DNA of 64,000 nt from Arthrobacter sp. FW305-BF8 (GCF_021789315.1 NZ_CP084561.1:3348001-3412000), one strand, 5' to 3'; positions 51,892-60,048 are shown, numbered from the stretch's first letter. Notes: generated by a model from the sequence alone, not told the origin. A program made the numbers and translations.

Positions 51892-53151
51892 CCAACGTCC
51901 CGCAAGCGCGCCCCCGGAAACCTGGAGTGGAACGGGCACCCCAAGGGGTCACAGGCCTACGGCAGGATCCTGGCCGGCCTCGCGTTCGCCGGCGTGGCCA
52001 CCTTCGCCCAGCTCTATTCCACCCAGGCTGTGCTCCCCGTGATGGCCGCCGAGCTTAGGGTGACGGCGGCTGAAGCCGCGCTGACCATTTCGCTGGCAAC
52101 GGTCGGCCTCGCCGTCACCGTCATTCCCTGGTCGTTCCTCGCTGACCGGATCGGCAGGGTGAAGGCCATGACCTGGGGAATCTGCCTGGCGACGGCGCTG
52201 GGCCTGCTGGTGCCGCTGGCCACGTCCTTCCCCGTCCTGCTGGGCCTCCGGATGCTGGAGGGAATGGCCCTGGGCGGCATTCCTGCCATCGCCATCGCCT
52301 ACCTCAACGAGGAAATCGACAGGGCACACGCCGCCGTGGCCGCGGGCAGCTACGTTGCGGGCACCGCACTGGGCGGCTTGGCGGGAAGGCTCGTCGCCGG
52401 GCCGGCCGGGGAATTATGGGGATGGCGCGCGGCCGCGCTCGCGGTCTCCATCCTGGCCACTGTGGCCGCCGTGCTCTTCCTGGTCCTGATCCCCATGGCC
52501 CGCGGCTTCAGCCCGGTCCGGGGCAGAGGCCTCCGGGGCGCGGCCACGACCCTGTCCGGCCATCTGGCCAACCCGAGGCTGCTGGCGCTTTACGTGCAGG
52601 CCTTCCTGCTGATGGGCGGCTTCGTGGCCGTCTACAACTATCTTGGGTTCCGGCTCTCCGGCGAACCGTTCAGCCTTCCCACCACGCTCATCAGCCTCAT
52701 CTTCCTGGCCTACCTGTCGGGCACCGCGACCTCGCGCTGGGCGGGCGCCCTGACGCAGCGCTTCGGCCGGCGCACGGTGCTGCTGGCCGGCATTGCGGTC
52801 ATGGCGGCGGGCCTGGCCCTCACCCTCACCCAGGTACTGGCGCTGATACTGGCCGGGCTCGTCATCTTCACCGGCGGCTTCTTCGCGGCCCACAGCATCG
52901 GCGCGGGCTGGACCGGAGCCATCGCCCAGACAGGCCGGGCACAGGCGGCGTCACTGTACAACCTCGCGTACTACCTCGGCTCCAGCATCCTGGGCTGGGC
53001 AGGAGGACTGGTGTTCCAGTCCCTCGGCTGGCAGGCGCTGGCTGCTGCCGTCATCACCCTCGGGTGTACGACGGCGGTGATCACCGCCGTCGTACATCCC
53101 GCCTCAGGGCGGCAGCGGCGGCAGGACAAGGCGAGCCTGCAGCATCCGTGA
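51889..53151 (+). CDS. MFS exporter (drug/metabolite type)
   Basis: 420 residues with twelve membrane segments. Loop 2-3 has the motif A form DRIGRVKAM, and the first half carries YSTQAVLPVMAAEL, as in YnfM/MdtL-type exporters. It probably exports small compounds with proton exchange. It is divergent from the LysR regulator. The 3' end of the gene contains a perfect 32-base palindrome. A small TTCGGG/CCCGAA hairpin (near 53190) follows the stop. Confidence 0.92.
   Translation: MPTSRKRAPGNLEWNGHPKGSQAYGRILAGLAFAGVATFAQLYSTQAVLPVMAAELRVTAAEAALTISLATVGLAVTVIPWSFLADRIGRVKAMTWGICLATALGLLVPLATSFPVLLGLRMLEGMALGGIPAIAIAYLNEEIDRAHAAVAAGSYVAGTALGGLAGRLVAGPAGELWGWRAAALAVSILATVAAVLFLVLIPMARGFSPVRGRGLRGAATTLSGHLANPRLLALYVQAFLLMGGFVAVYNYLGFRLSGEPFSLPTTLISLIFLAYLSGTATSRWAGALTQRFGRRTVLLAGIAVMAAGLALTLTQVLALILAGLVIFTGGFFAAHSIGAGWTGAIAQTGRAQAASLYNLAYYLGSSILGWAGGLVFQSLGWQALAAAVITLGCTTAVITAVVHPASGRQRRQDKASLQHP
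53065..53096. repeat. Perfect 32-bp palindrome inside the MFS gene
   Basis: TGTACGACGGCGGTGA is followed directly by its exact complement, with no spacer. It encodes part of the last membrane helix and the next loop (TTAVITAVVH). In DNA it could form a cruciform, in RNA a long stem; it could also bind a dimeric protein. Confidence 0.85.
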
Positions 53152-53269
53152 ATAATCCGCCGCCCGATAAGGCAGGACACCTGCAGATGTTCGGGAGTGC
53201 CGCCCGAAGGTGAATGTCTTGGCAACATTCGCGCCGCTAAGATGAACGGAGACCACTTCAGGAGGATCC

Positions 53270-53779
53270 GTGAGCAGCAACGCGAAGAATATTCGCCCGG
53301 CGGCGGGGCACGAACCCCTCGACGCCATCGACGAGCGGCTGCTGGCAGCCCTCGTGGACGACGCCCGGATATCCAACAAGCAACTGGCTGAACTGGTGGG
53401 CATTGCCCCCTCCACCGCCCTCATGCGCACCCGCGCTCTCTCGGACCGGGGCATCATCCAGGGGTTTGAGGCGAAACTGAGCCTTTCCGCGATTGGCCGA
53501 TCGGTGCAGGCCCTCATCGCCGTCCGTCTCCGCGCCCACGACCGGGAGCAGATCGACCGGTTCACCTCCCGCGTCCCCAAGCTACCTGCCGTGCTGTCGA
53601 CCTTCCACACGTCGGGCTCGGTCGACTACCTGCTGCACATCGCCGTCGCCACCACCGAGGACCTGCGGGACTGGGTTCTGGACAACCTCGCCACGGACCC
53701 TGTGGTGGGCCACACCGAAACCACGCTGGTGTTCGAGCACATGCCAGGGAACCAGGGGCCACTGCCGGATCAGGACTGA
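53270..53779 (+). CDS. Lrp/AsnC-family regulator
   Basis: 169 residues from GTG 53270, with AGGAGG at good spacing. The N-terminal helix-turn-helix reads LDAIDERLLAALVDDARISNKQLAELVGIAPSTALMRTRAL, followed by a RAM domain (about 85-160). A TAAGAT -10 lies about 30 bases upstream of the start. It probably senses an amino acid. Located behind the MFS exporter in the same direction, but with its own promoter. Confidence 0.92.
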   Translation: MSSNAKNIRPAAGHEPLDAIDERLLAALVDDARISNKQLAELVGIAPSTALMRTRALSDRGIIQGFEAKLSLSAIGRSVQALIAVRLRAHDREQIDRFTSRVPKLPAVLSTFHTSGSVDYLLHIAVATTEDLRDWVLDNLATDPVVGHTETTLVFEHMPGNQGPLPDQD

Positions 53780-53846
53780 GCCCGCACCGGGACTGAACAG
53801 GCACCGGGACAGCGCGTCGGGACTGAGCAGCACCGGGACAACTCGA
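53780..53846. repeat. Degenerate GCACCGGGACTGA repeats at a convergent junction
   Basis: Four imperfect units of about 13-17 bases (around 53784, 53801, 53815 and 53830), core CACCGGGAC, fill the gap between the Lrp gene and the next, convergent gene. Confidence 0.6.
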
Positions 53847-53852
53847 GGCTGC

Positions 53853-54089
53853 CTAGCGGCGCGAAAGCAGCAGGCCTGAGTGGGCTGCGCCGAGTATGTC
53901 ACCGCGGAGAAGGTTCAGTTCATCCCGGCGCCGCGCAGCATCCCGCTGCAACCGGACGGTTTCCTCCGGAACTACCCTGCGCCGCTCCGCCCATTCCACC
54001 AGGCCGGCGCCGATACGCACGGCCACGGCTTCCAGCACGGAGGCACGGCGGTAACCGGGGACGGACTGGTTGACCGATAGAGCACTCAT
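53853..54089 (-). CDS. Small conserved hypothetical protein
   Basis: 78 residues, soluble and strongly charged, with two probable helices (VLEAVAVRIGAGLVEWAERRR and ETVRLQRDAARRRDELNLL). No known motif. It overlaps the ArsR-like gene by 4 bases, so it is co-translated with it. It may be an accessory of the regulator or an unrelated small helical protein. Confidence 0.65.
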   Translation of the reverse strand: MSALSVNQSVPGYRRASVLEAVAVRIGAGLVEWAERRRVVPEETVRLQRDAARRRDELNLLRGDILGAAHSGLLLSRR

Positions 54090-54817
54090 GGCTCTTTCCT
54101 TTCGGGGCTCATTGACTGTCGTGTGCTGATGGATTCCGACTTGGCTGTGTTGTGCTCCGCGGGCTGCGCCTTACGCTGGCCGCGGCTGCCGGCGGACGCC
54201 GGGACACCCAGGATGGGGAAGGCGTTGAAGTGGATCTGGACCGGCCGGGCGCCTTCCTGCTCGTCTTCACCCCGGACCTCCTCCAGGAGGCGGTAGGAGT
54301 AGGCGTCCATCGCCCGCGTGTAGGCGGCCAGCTGCTCTTCGTTCATTCGCACGTTGGCGGTGCTGACGATGGCCGCTTCCAGCCACCCGCGGTCCAGGGT
54401 GTCCGCCCCGTGCGCCATGAAATCGGCCAGCACGGCCTGCCGGCGGTGTTCGAACTCCCGGTTGACCAGCCGCGACGCTTCCTGGGTGGCGGGAGAACCT
54501 GCAAGCTCAGGTGACGAGACCTCAATGGCGCCCCGCGGACGCTCCCACCACCGCTCACGTGCCGTGCCTTTTCCTTCCACTTCCCGAACGAAGTCGTGCT
54601 TGGCTAGCTGGCGCAGGTGATAGCTCGTGGAACCGCTGGACTCCCCGAGCAGCTCGCCGAGGCTGCACGCCGTCTGTGCGCCGTACCGGGACAGCATTTC
54701 CAGGATCTGGACGCGCAACGGATGCGCAAGGGCCTTGAGGGAGGCCGGGTCCATCTTGCGGACGGGGTACGGCAACGCCTGCTCGTCGGCGGTTTCGGTG
54801 TTGTGCTTACTGGCCAT
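54086..54817 (-). CDS. ArsR-like winged-helix regulator
   Basis: 243 residues. The winged helix spans about 25-95: DPASLKALAHPLRVQILEMLSRYG, then GESSGSTSYHLRQLAKHDFVREVE. A helical domain follows, then a polar tail of about 40 residues. The first part is the HTH_20-type pattern. No metal ligands are seen. It is preceded by an array of TTGCAA operators and followed by a coupled small gene. It probably controls its own operon and maybe the upstream MFS gene. Confidence 0.88.
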   Translation of the reverse strand: MASKHNTETADEQALPYPVRKMDPASLKALAHPLRVQILEMLSRYGAQTACSLGELLGESSGSTSYHLRQLAKHDFVREVEGKGTARERWWERPRGAIEVSSPELAGSPATQEASRLVNREFEHRRQAVLADFMAHGADTLDRGWLEAAIVSTANVRMNEEQLAAYTRAMDAYSYRLLEEVRGEDEQEGARPVQIHFNAFPILGVPASAGSRGQRKAQPAEHNTAKSESISTRQSMSPERKEP

Positions 54818-54832
54818 ACGGCAAGGCTACTC

Positions 54833-54893
54833 TTGCAAAGATTTCTTTGCAACGGTTATTTTGCAATCAATTCTTCGCAACTGTTTCTTTGCA
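54833..54893. promoter_or_regulatory. Array of TTGCAA operators upstream of the ArsR-like gene
   Basis: Site A, 54833-54852: TTGCAAAGA and TCTTTGCAA with a 2-base spacer. Site B, 54861-54880: the same form, degenerate. A further half-site, TTTCTTTGCA, lies at 54884-54893. The sites begin 28 bases apart and stand within 80 bases of the ArsR-like start. Confidence 0.65.
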
Positions 54894-54927
54894 TTCCGCG
54901 TGTCCGACGGCGGCGCCTCCCCCGCTG

Positions 54928-56163
54928 CTACTGACGGAGGCTACGGCGCAAGGTAATCGCGGCCAGCAGCCCCGCCGCACAGGCGCAGGCAGTCACGAAT
55001 GCGGCGACGGCCGCGTCGAGGCCGTACGATGCCGTCGCGAGCCCCAGTCCCACCACCGGCACGGCACTTCCGAGGTAGGTGATCACATAAACGGTGCTGA
55101 CGATCTGTGCATGCCGGGACGCCTCCACCTTGCCCGCCACGTCGTTGAAGACGGTCCGGAAGGCGACGCCCTGCCCGGCGCCTGCGGCCACGCTCGCCGC
55201 AACCAGCAGCCACGGGTTGCCGGCGGCAGCCGCCGCCGCGAGGAGCGCCACGGCGCCGCTCAGCACCGCCAGCCCCGCCGGCACTGCGAACCTGCTGCGG
55301 ACGGCGACCAACTGGCTCAGGGCGGAAGCGCCCAGGGTGAGCCCGGCCAGCAGGCCGATCAGTGGCCGCGAGTCGGTGCCGAGAATTTTCGCGAAGTAAC
55401 TCGGCGCAAGAGACAGGCAGAAGCCGAAAACGGCAAAGCTGAGGAAGCCGACGGCGGCCGCCAGCCAGAATGCACCACGGGCCTCCCGGGACACCGTCGG
55501 CCGGCGCGGCGCCAAGGCCTTCAGCGGGCGGGGGCCGGCAGCAGGTTTGATGGCGGGACGGGCACGCAGCAGGTACAGCGGGATCAACAGGGCGGCCAGG
55601 ACGAGCGAATGGATGAGGTACGGCGTGGTGGTGGCGCCGGGCAGGAGGGAAAGGATCCCGCCGATCGCGGGGCCGGCCGCCACTCCCCCCGCCGAGGCCA
55701 GCAGCGTGAAACGGGAAGCCCACTCCGGGCGCTCCGGCAGCAGCTCGCGCAGGGCTGCCGAGCTCGCCCCCGTGGCCAGTGCGACGGCTACGCCCTGCAG
55801 CGCCCGGCCGCCGCACAGCCCGGCGAGACTGTCCGCGTTCGCAAAGAGCAGGCCACCGGCGAGGCCCGTAAGCACGGCAAGCAGGAGTGCCGCCCGGCGC
55901 CCGATGTGGTCGGACCAGTGTCCCGCGAGCATTAGCGTTGCCACCAGCGCCAGGACATAAGCGGAGAACGCGACGGTGATGCCAAGGGAACTGATGCCGA
56001 GCCGCACCTGCAGCAGCGGGTACAGAGGGGTCGCCAGGTTTGCTCCCACCAGGAGCGTGAAAATGACGACGCCGGCCATGGCCAGCCGTGAGGTGGTAGA
56101 CGCATCCCAGCCCCAGCGGGTAGCTGTGGCCGGACGCATTCGAAGTTCACTAAAGACGGTCAT
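54928..56163 (-). CDS. MFS exporter
   Basis: 411 residues from ATG 56163 (AAGGG upstream). Twelve membrane segments; loop 2-3 carries the motif A form GHWSDHIGRRAALL. It resembles sugar or drug exporters. It is transcribed toward the ArsR-like gene and divergently from the Lrp-type gene at 56320, so either regulator could control it. The cargo is unknown. Confidence 0.9.
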   Translation of the reverse strand: MTVFSELRMRPATATRWGWDASTTSRLAMAGVVIFTLLVGANLATPLYPLLQVRLGISSLGITVAFSAYVLALVATLMLAGHWSDHIGRRAALLLAVLTGLAGGLLFANADSLAGLCGGRALQGVAVALATGASSAALRELLPERPEWASRFTLLASAGGVAAGPAIGGILSLLPGATTTPYLIHSLVLAALLIPLYLLRARPAIKPAAGPRPLKALAPRRPTVSREARGAFWLAAAVGFLSFAVFGFCLSLAPSYFAKILGTDSRPLIGLLAGLTLGASALSQLVAVRSRFAVPAGLAVLSGAVALLAAAAAAGNPWLLVAASVAAGAGQGVAFRTVFNDVAGKVEASRHAQIVSTVYVITYLGSAVPVVGLGLATASYGLDAAVAAFVTACACAAGLLAAITLRRSLRQ

Positions 56164-56319
56164 GCCCGTGCCCTTGCCTATGTGCCCGGCGAACCTGCCC
56201 GTTGTGGGGGCTGCTCGCACGGATTGAATCCTGGTACCTCAAGAATGCGGCAGGAGTGCGTACCCGGTACGTGATTCTGTGCGAATATTGAGCAAAACCA
56301 TCAATCTTTGGCCGGATTC

Positions 56320-56826
56320 ATGAACCGGAGTGACGTTTTGAACACCTTGGACCCTACGGATCTGAAGATCCTGCTCGAGCTGATCCGCGACCCACGCGTC
56401 CAGATCGGCGAGCTGAGCGAAAAACTCGGCATTGCGAGGAACACCGCCCAGTCACGCGTGCGCCGGATGCTGCGCTCCGGCATCCTGCACGACGGCGGCC
56501 GTGAGATCGACCTTGAGGCGGTGGGATACGACGTCGTCGCCTTCGTGACGATTGAAGTGACCCACCGGGAGCTCGACGGCGTGATCGCCGCGTTGCGGCT
56601 GATACCCCAGGTCCTGGAAGTGCACGAGATTTCCGGCCGGGGCGACGTCTGGTGCCGGGTGGTGGCCACGGACACTCAGAATCTCCAGGCCGCGCTCCGC
56701 TCGATCCTGCGCATTAAGGGTGTGATCCGCACCGAAACCGTGCTGGCCCTCCACACGCACATCCCGTACCGGACCGAGCCGCTGATCAGCCGCCTCGTGC
56801 AGTCTGCCGGGGCTCAGTCGGAATAG
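56320..56826 (+). CDS. Lrp/AsnC-family regulator
   Basis: 168 residues from ATG 56320. The helix-turn-helix reads LDPTDLKILLELIRDPRVQIGELSEKLGIARNTAQSRVRRML, with a RAM-type domain after it (VIAALRLIPQVLEVHEISGRGDVWCRVVATD). It is divergent from the MFS exporter. A TTG four codons upstream is possible as start. No strong ribosome site is present. Confidence 0.9.
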   Translation: MNRSDVLNTLDPTDLKILLELIRDPRVQIGELSEKLGIARNTAQSRVRRMLRSGILHDGGREIDLEAVGYDVVAFVTIEVTHRELDGVIAALRLIPQVLEVHEISGRGDVWCRVVATDTQNLQAALRSILRIKGVIRTETVLALHTHIPYRTEPLISRLVQSAGAQSE

Positions 56827-56838
56827 GATTCGAGGATG
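56824..56838 (+). promoter_or_regulatory. -10 element of a possible leaderless DUF1761 transcript
   Basis: TAGGAT, which includes the stop codon of the preceding gene, ends 6 nt before ATG 56836. A CGAGG in the spacer is an alternative, weakly placed ribosome site. Confidence 0.4.
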
Positions 56839-57261
56839 GATTGGCTCTCTTACTTCTTTCAGGTCAACTGGCTCGCGGTGTTTCTTGCCTTCACCGCGAG
56901 CATGGCCATCGGCTTCATCTGGTATTTGCCCGCCGTGCTCGGCAACCGGTGGATGGAGGCCGTGCGCAAGACGGAAGAGGACCTTAGGAACTCGGAGGGC
57001 GGCGCCGCGGTCTGGGTTCCCATGATGGCGGCCGCAGCCCTGACAGCAATCCTCCTCGCAGTGCTGATCAGCAAGCTTGGCCTCGACACCGCACTGGCCG
57101 GCGGATGGTTCGCTTTTGTGCTGGCCGTGGTATTCCGGGTGGGAGGCCACGTAATCCACAACGGTTTCGCCGGACGCCCTGTTGCCGTGACGCTCATCGA
57201 CTCCGGCCATGATGTCCTCGCTGTGACCGCAGCGGGAGTGATCATCGGCGCGATGTCCTGA
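56836..57261 (+). CDS. DUF1761 membrane protein
   Basis: 141 residues with four hydrophobic segments. The opening NWLAVFLAFTASMAIGFIWYLPAVLG, with the WY motif at the end of helix 1, is that of DUF1761 proteins. Their role is unknown. It lies 9 bases behind the Lrp gene and 25 bases before corA, so it may be in one operon with either. Confidence 0.85.
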   Translation: MDWLSYFFQVNWLAVFLAFTASMAIGFIWYLPAVLGNRWMEAVRKTEEDLRNSEGGAAVWVPMMAAAALTAILLAVLISKLGLDTALAGGWFAFVLAVVFRVGGHVIHNGFAGRPVAVTLIDSGHDVLAVTAAGVIIGAMS

Positions 57262-57286
57262 CCCAACAGACGGAGACCTGCAGACT

Positions 57287-58282
57287 GTGACCATCATTGA
57301 CAACGCCGTCTATGTCGACGGTGTCCGCACAGCGGAGCCCGAAAACCTGGAACAGACGTTTGAAACGCTGGAGAGCCATGGCGGGATGGCCTGGATAGGC
57401 CTGTACCGTCCCTCGAAAGCCGAGATGGCCGCCGTCGCCGAGGAGTTTGGGCTGCACGACCTGGCCGTCGAGGACGCCATCTCGGCCCACCAGCGGCCGA
57501 AGCTGGAGCGCTACGGTGACAACCTCTTCACTGTTCTGCGGCCGGCCCGGTACCGCGACGACACCGAAACCGTGGAATTCGGCGAGCTCCATATTTTCGT
57601 TGGCAGGAACTTCGTGGTGACCGTCCGCCATGCGGAGATGTCCGGCGTCGGACAGGTACGCCGCCGCCTGGAGTCCAGGCCGGATCTCCTCCGCCACGGA
57701 CCGCCGGCAGTACTGTACGGCCTGCTGGACCAGGTGGTGGATGATTACGCTCCCGTGGTGGCCGGGCTGGAGAACGACATCGACGAAATCGAGGACCAGC
57801 TCTTCTCCGGTGACTCCGCGGTGTCCCGCCGCATCTATGAACTCGCCCGCGAGGTCATCCAGTTCCAGCGGGCCATCCATCCGCTGCCGGCCATCATGCA
57901 GCAGCTCAACGAGGGTTTCGATGACTTCGCTGCCGACGCGGAGCTGCAGCACAACCTTCGGGACGTCGAGGACCACGTGGAGCGGGTGATTTCGCGGGCC
58001 GACTCCTTCCGTGACCTCCTGCAAAACGCGCTGACCCTGGACGGCACGCTCACCGCCAACCGGCAGAACGAGGCCAGCGCGCAGCAGAACGAGCAGGTAA
58101 AGAAGATCTCGTCCTGGGCGGCCATCTTCTTCGCCCCGTCCTTTGTGGCCGGCGTGTACGGCATGAACTTTGACCATATGCCGGAGCTGCACTGGGCCTA
58201 CGGCTATCCCATGGCCATGCTGCTGATGGCCGCCACCGCCGCGCTGATGTATGTCATCTTCAAGCGGAAGGGCTGGCTCTAG
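57287..58282 (+). CDS. corA: CorA-family magnesium/cobalt channel
   Basis: 331 residues from GTG 57287. A large cytoplasmic N-domain and long helices are followed by two C-terminal membrane helices. The signature YGMNF is present, followed by the periplasmic loop DHMPELHWAYGY. It forms a pentameric divalent cation channel. The stop shares one base with the GTG of the following gene (TAGTG), so the two are translationally coupled. Confidence 0.95.
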   Translation: MTIIDNAVYVDGVRTAEPENLEQTFETLESHGGMAWIGLYRPSKAEMAAVAEEFGLHDLAVEDAISAHQRPKLERYGDNLFTVLRPARYRDDTETVEFGELHIFVGRNFVVTVRHAEMSGVGQVRRRLESRPDLLRHGPPAVLYGLLDQVVDDYAPVVAGLENDIDEIEDQLFSGDSAVSRRIYELAREVIQFQRAIHPLPAIMQQLNEGFDDFAADAELQHNLRDVEDHVERVISRADSFRDLLQNALTLDGTLTANRQNEASAQQNEQVKKISSWAAIFFAPSFVAGVYGMNFDHMPELHWAYGYPMAMLLMAATAALMYVIFKRKGWL

Positions 58283-58788
58283 TGGCAGGTTTCGACCAGG
58301 GCCTGGTCATCACGCCCGGCACGGAACGGCAGCTGGGCACCTACGGGCTGTTCAGGCCCTCAGCTTCCCAGCGGGACGTCCTGGCACTGCCCACCGGTCC
58401 GCTGCCCGTCAAGGGCGCCGACCCGGACATCCTGTGGGCCAGCTTCGCCGAGCTGTGCAGCGGGGGTCGGGCGGCGGCGGACTATGTCTTGCTGGCGGGA
58501 ACGTTCCCCGCGTGGGTGGTGGACGGCATCCCTTCACCTTCAGCGGAATCAGCGGCCGGCCCGGCCGACTGGCAGCGGTTCCTTGTTTTGCTGGACGTCC
58601 TCCACGAGCGGGACATCACTCCGTTCCTCATCGCCCCTGCCCCGCTTGGCGATCCCTTTGGCGCGCCGGAGGACAGCGTTCCCGTGGACCTGGCCGCCGT
58701 CCTGTCACGGATAGACGAGCGGCTCTCCGCGCTTCGCCGGATCGAGTCGGACGAACAGTTGGCGGATGAGCAGTCCCGCGGCTGCTAG
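58282..58788 (+). CDS. ZapE/AFG1-like C-terminal region without ATPase domain
   Basis: 168 residues. LWASFAELC (51-59), DYVLLAGTFPAWVVDGIP (67-84), RFLVLLDVLHERD (99-111) and LSRIDERL (141-148) follow in the same order as the C-terminal third of ZapE/AFG1 ATPases, from memory of that family (FAxLC, DYLxLA, RFxxLxDxxYDR, SRLxEM). There is no Walker A or B. The gene is translationally coupled to corA. It could be a partner or decoy of a full-length ZapE elsewhere, or a remnant; its role is unknown. Confidence 0.65.
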   Translation: MAGFDQGLVITPGTERQLGTYGLFRPSASQRDVLALPTGPLPVKGADPDILWASFAELCSGGRAAADYVLLAGTFPAWVVDGIPSPSAESAAGPADWQRFLVLLDVLHERDITPFLIAPAPLGDPFGAPEDSVPVDLAAVLSRIDERLSALRRIESDEQLADEQSRGC

Positions 58789-58863
58789 CAACAGCCGTAA
58801 CCCGTCCGTCCTGACCCGGTTGCGTCTGCTTACAATCGATTGACATCAACTACTGAGGGAAAC

Positions 58864-59205
58864 ATGAAGAAACTCACCACCGCCCTGCTTGCTGCCGGGT
58901 TCGTCCTCTCCGCTTCCGCCTGCGCCGCACCGCAGCTCACCACCGCACAGACGTGCGACCGGATCCGGACGGTTGTCTCGAACCCCGCGAACTCCGTCGG
59001 CAAGACCGGCATGACCCGCCTGGCCAACCAGATCCGTCCCATCGAGGCAGTGTCCTCGGACGAGCTGCGGCCCGCCCTGCAGGCCATCCTGGAATACACG
59101 GACGAGTCCGCTAAGGAAACCCCGGACGAAGCAAAGCTCACCGAGCTGAAGACCGGCTACGAGCAGGCCGGCAGCACCTACAGCAGGTTCTGCGGCGGCC
59201 AGTAG
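58864..59205 (+). CDS. Small lipoprotein
   Basis: 113 residues from ATG 58864 (TGAGGG upstream; a TACAAT -10 lies at 58831-58836). The signal ends in lipobox SASAC, with the lipid-bearing Cys20. The mature part is helical with two further cysteines (in QTCDRIR and SRFCGGQ) that could form a disulfide. No family is recognised. A terminator follows. Confidence 0.8.
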   Translation: MKKLTTALLAAGFVLSASACAAPQLTTAQTCDRIRTVVSNPANSVGKTGMTRLANQIRPIEAVSSDELRPALQAILEYTDESAKETPDEAKLTELKTGYEQAGSTYSRFCGGQ

Positions 59206-59226
59206 CCCGCATCTCGTACTCATCTG

Positions 59227-59268
59227 GCGGCCACGGACAGGACACCCCTCCTGCACGTGGCCGCTTTT
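59227..59268 (+). terminator. Terminator of the small lipoprotein gene
   Basis: A 9-bp stem (GCGGCCACG) with a 20-base loop, followed by TTTT. Confidence 0.65.
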
Positions 59269-59478
59269 CGCGTCACCAAGACAACCCCGCCCCCGCGCTG
59301 CTTGAGGCGGCCAAGGGCCCTGGAGCTTGCTGTCTGCGAAACCGGATGCCGCTCCTGAATTGATACTGGCCAACTCTTGATCCGAACCTGCGACGACGGT
59401 GGCAGGTTCTTGAGCCGCGTCCGGGACCATTTCATTGAGAATCACAGGACGGCGTGGACAAATGGATGAGGTGGCTGC

Positions 59479-59880
59479 ATGGCGGAGGACCCGGACGCGG
59501 GCCAGGACCTTCCGGTCCTGGATGACGCGGCGTTGCAGGACCTCAGCGACGAAGCCGGCGAGGATGCGGCGCAGAAGTTTATGGAGGAGTATCTGGTGAT
59601 GCTTCCCGTGCGGGCAGCCAGGATTTTCAAGGGCCTTACCCGCGGTGATACCGCGACGACTTTGGAGGCGATCATCAGCCTCAGGGTCAGCTCCGGGATG
59701 GCCGGCGCGCGGCGCCTTGAATCCTATTGCGGCAGTCTCGAGAGCGCACTGAAGCACGGCCATAGCCCTGACATGACAGCAGTGAAGGCCGTGCTGTTCG
59801 CGAACATCCGGCAGGTGGTCCGTGAAGCGTCGCGGCGCGGACACCTCCCGCCCAGAGCACATGGTCCTTCCGGCCCATGA
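59479..59880 (+). CDS. HPt-like protein lacking the phosphorylatable histidine
   Basis: 133 residues. The pattern LSDEAGEDAAQKFMEEYLVMLPVRAARI, then SLRVSSGMAGARRLESYCGSLE, is that of a four-helix histidine phosphotransfer domain. The usual AHxLKGSS reads AIISLRVSS (64-72), so the His position is Ile66, and the Lys is Arg69. It cannot be a normal phosphorelay protein. It may bind response regulators or another partner. The C-terminus is short and polar. No kinase gene is near. Confidence 0.6.
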   Translation: MAEDPDAGQDLPVLDDAALQDLSDEAGEDAAQKFMEEYLVMLPVRAARIFKGLTRGDTATTLEAIISLRVSSGMAGARRLESYCGSLESALKHGHSPDMTAVKAVLFANIRQVVREASRRGHLPPRAHGPSGP

Positions 59881-59922
59881 GCTGCCGCCTCGGATTCCCT
59901 CGGTGGCCTCACGGAAAACAAA

Positions 59923-59948
59923 ACACCCCGGTCCGAAGACCAGGGTGT
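59923..59948 (-). terminator. Original terminator of the tRNA-Ala gene, now displaced
   Basis: An 11-bp stem with one mismatch and loop (CGAA on the plus strand) is followed on the minus strand by TTTTGTTTT. Before the IS insertion it lay just behind the tRNA; the element has moved it about 1.3 kb away. Confidence 0.75.
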
Positions 59949-59950
59949 AA

Positions 59951-59965
59951 CTGTGGAGCTAAGGG
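59951..59965. repeat. Left copy of 15-bp target-site duplication
   Basis: CTGTGGAGCTAAGGG is identical to 61312-61326, where it covers the last 12 bases of the tRNA gene and 3 flanking bases. It directly precedes the left end of the IS. Confidence 0.85.
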
Positions 59966-60033
59966 TGTGTAGTTTCACGACATAGTTCTCACATGAGTCG
60001 GGACATTGTTCCCAGCTGACGCTTCGCCGGTGA

Positions 60034-60048
60034 GTCGGGACATAGTTC
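60034..60048 (+). repeat. Innermost subterminal repeat of the IS left end
   Basis: GTCGGGACATAGTTC. Near-copies lie at 59997-60011 (one base different) and 59976-59988, and an inverted copy at 61289-61303 near the right end. Confidence 0.7.
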
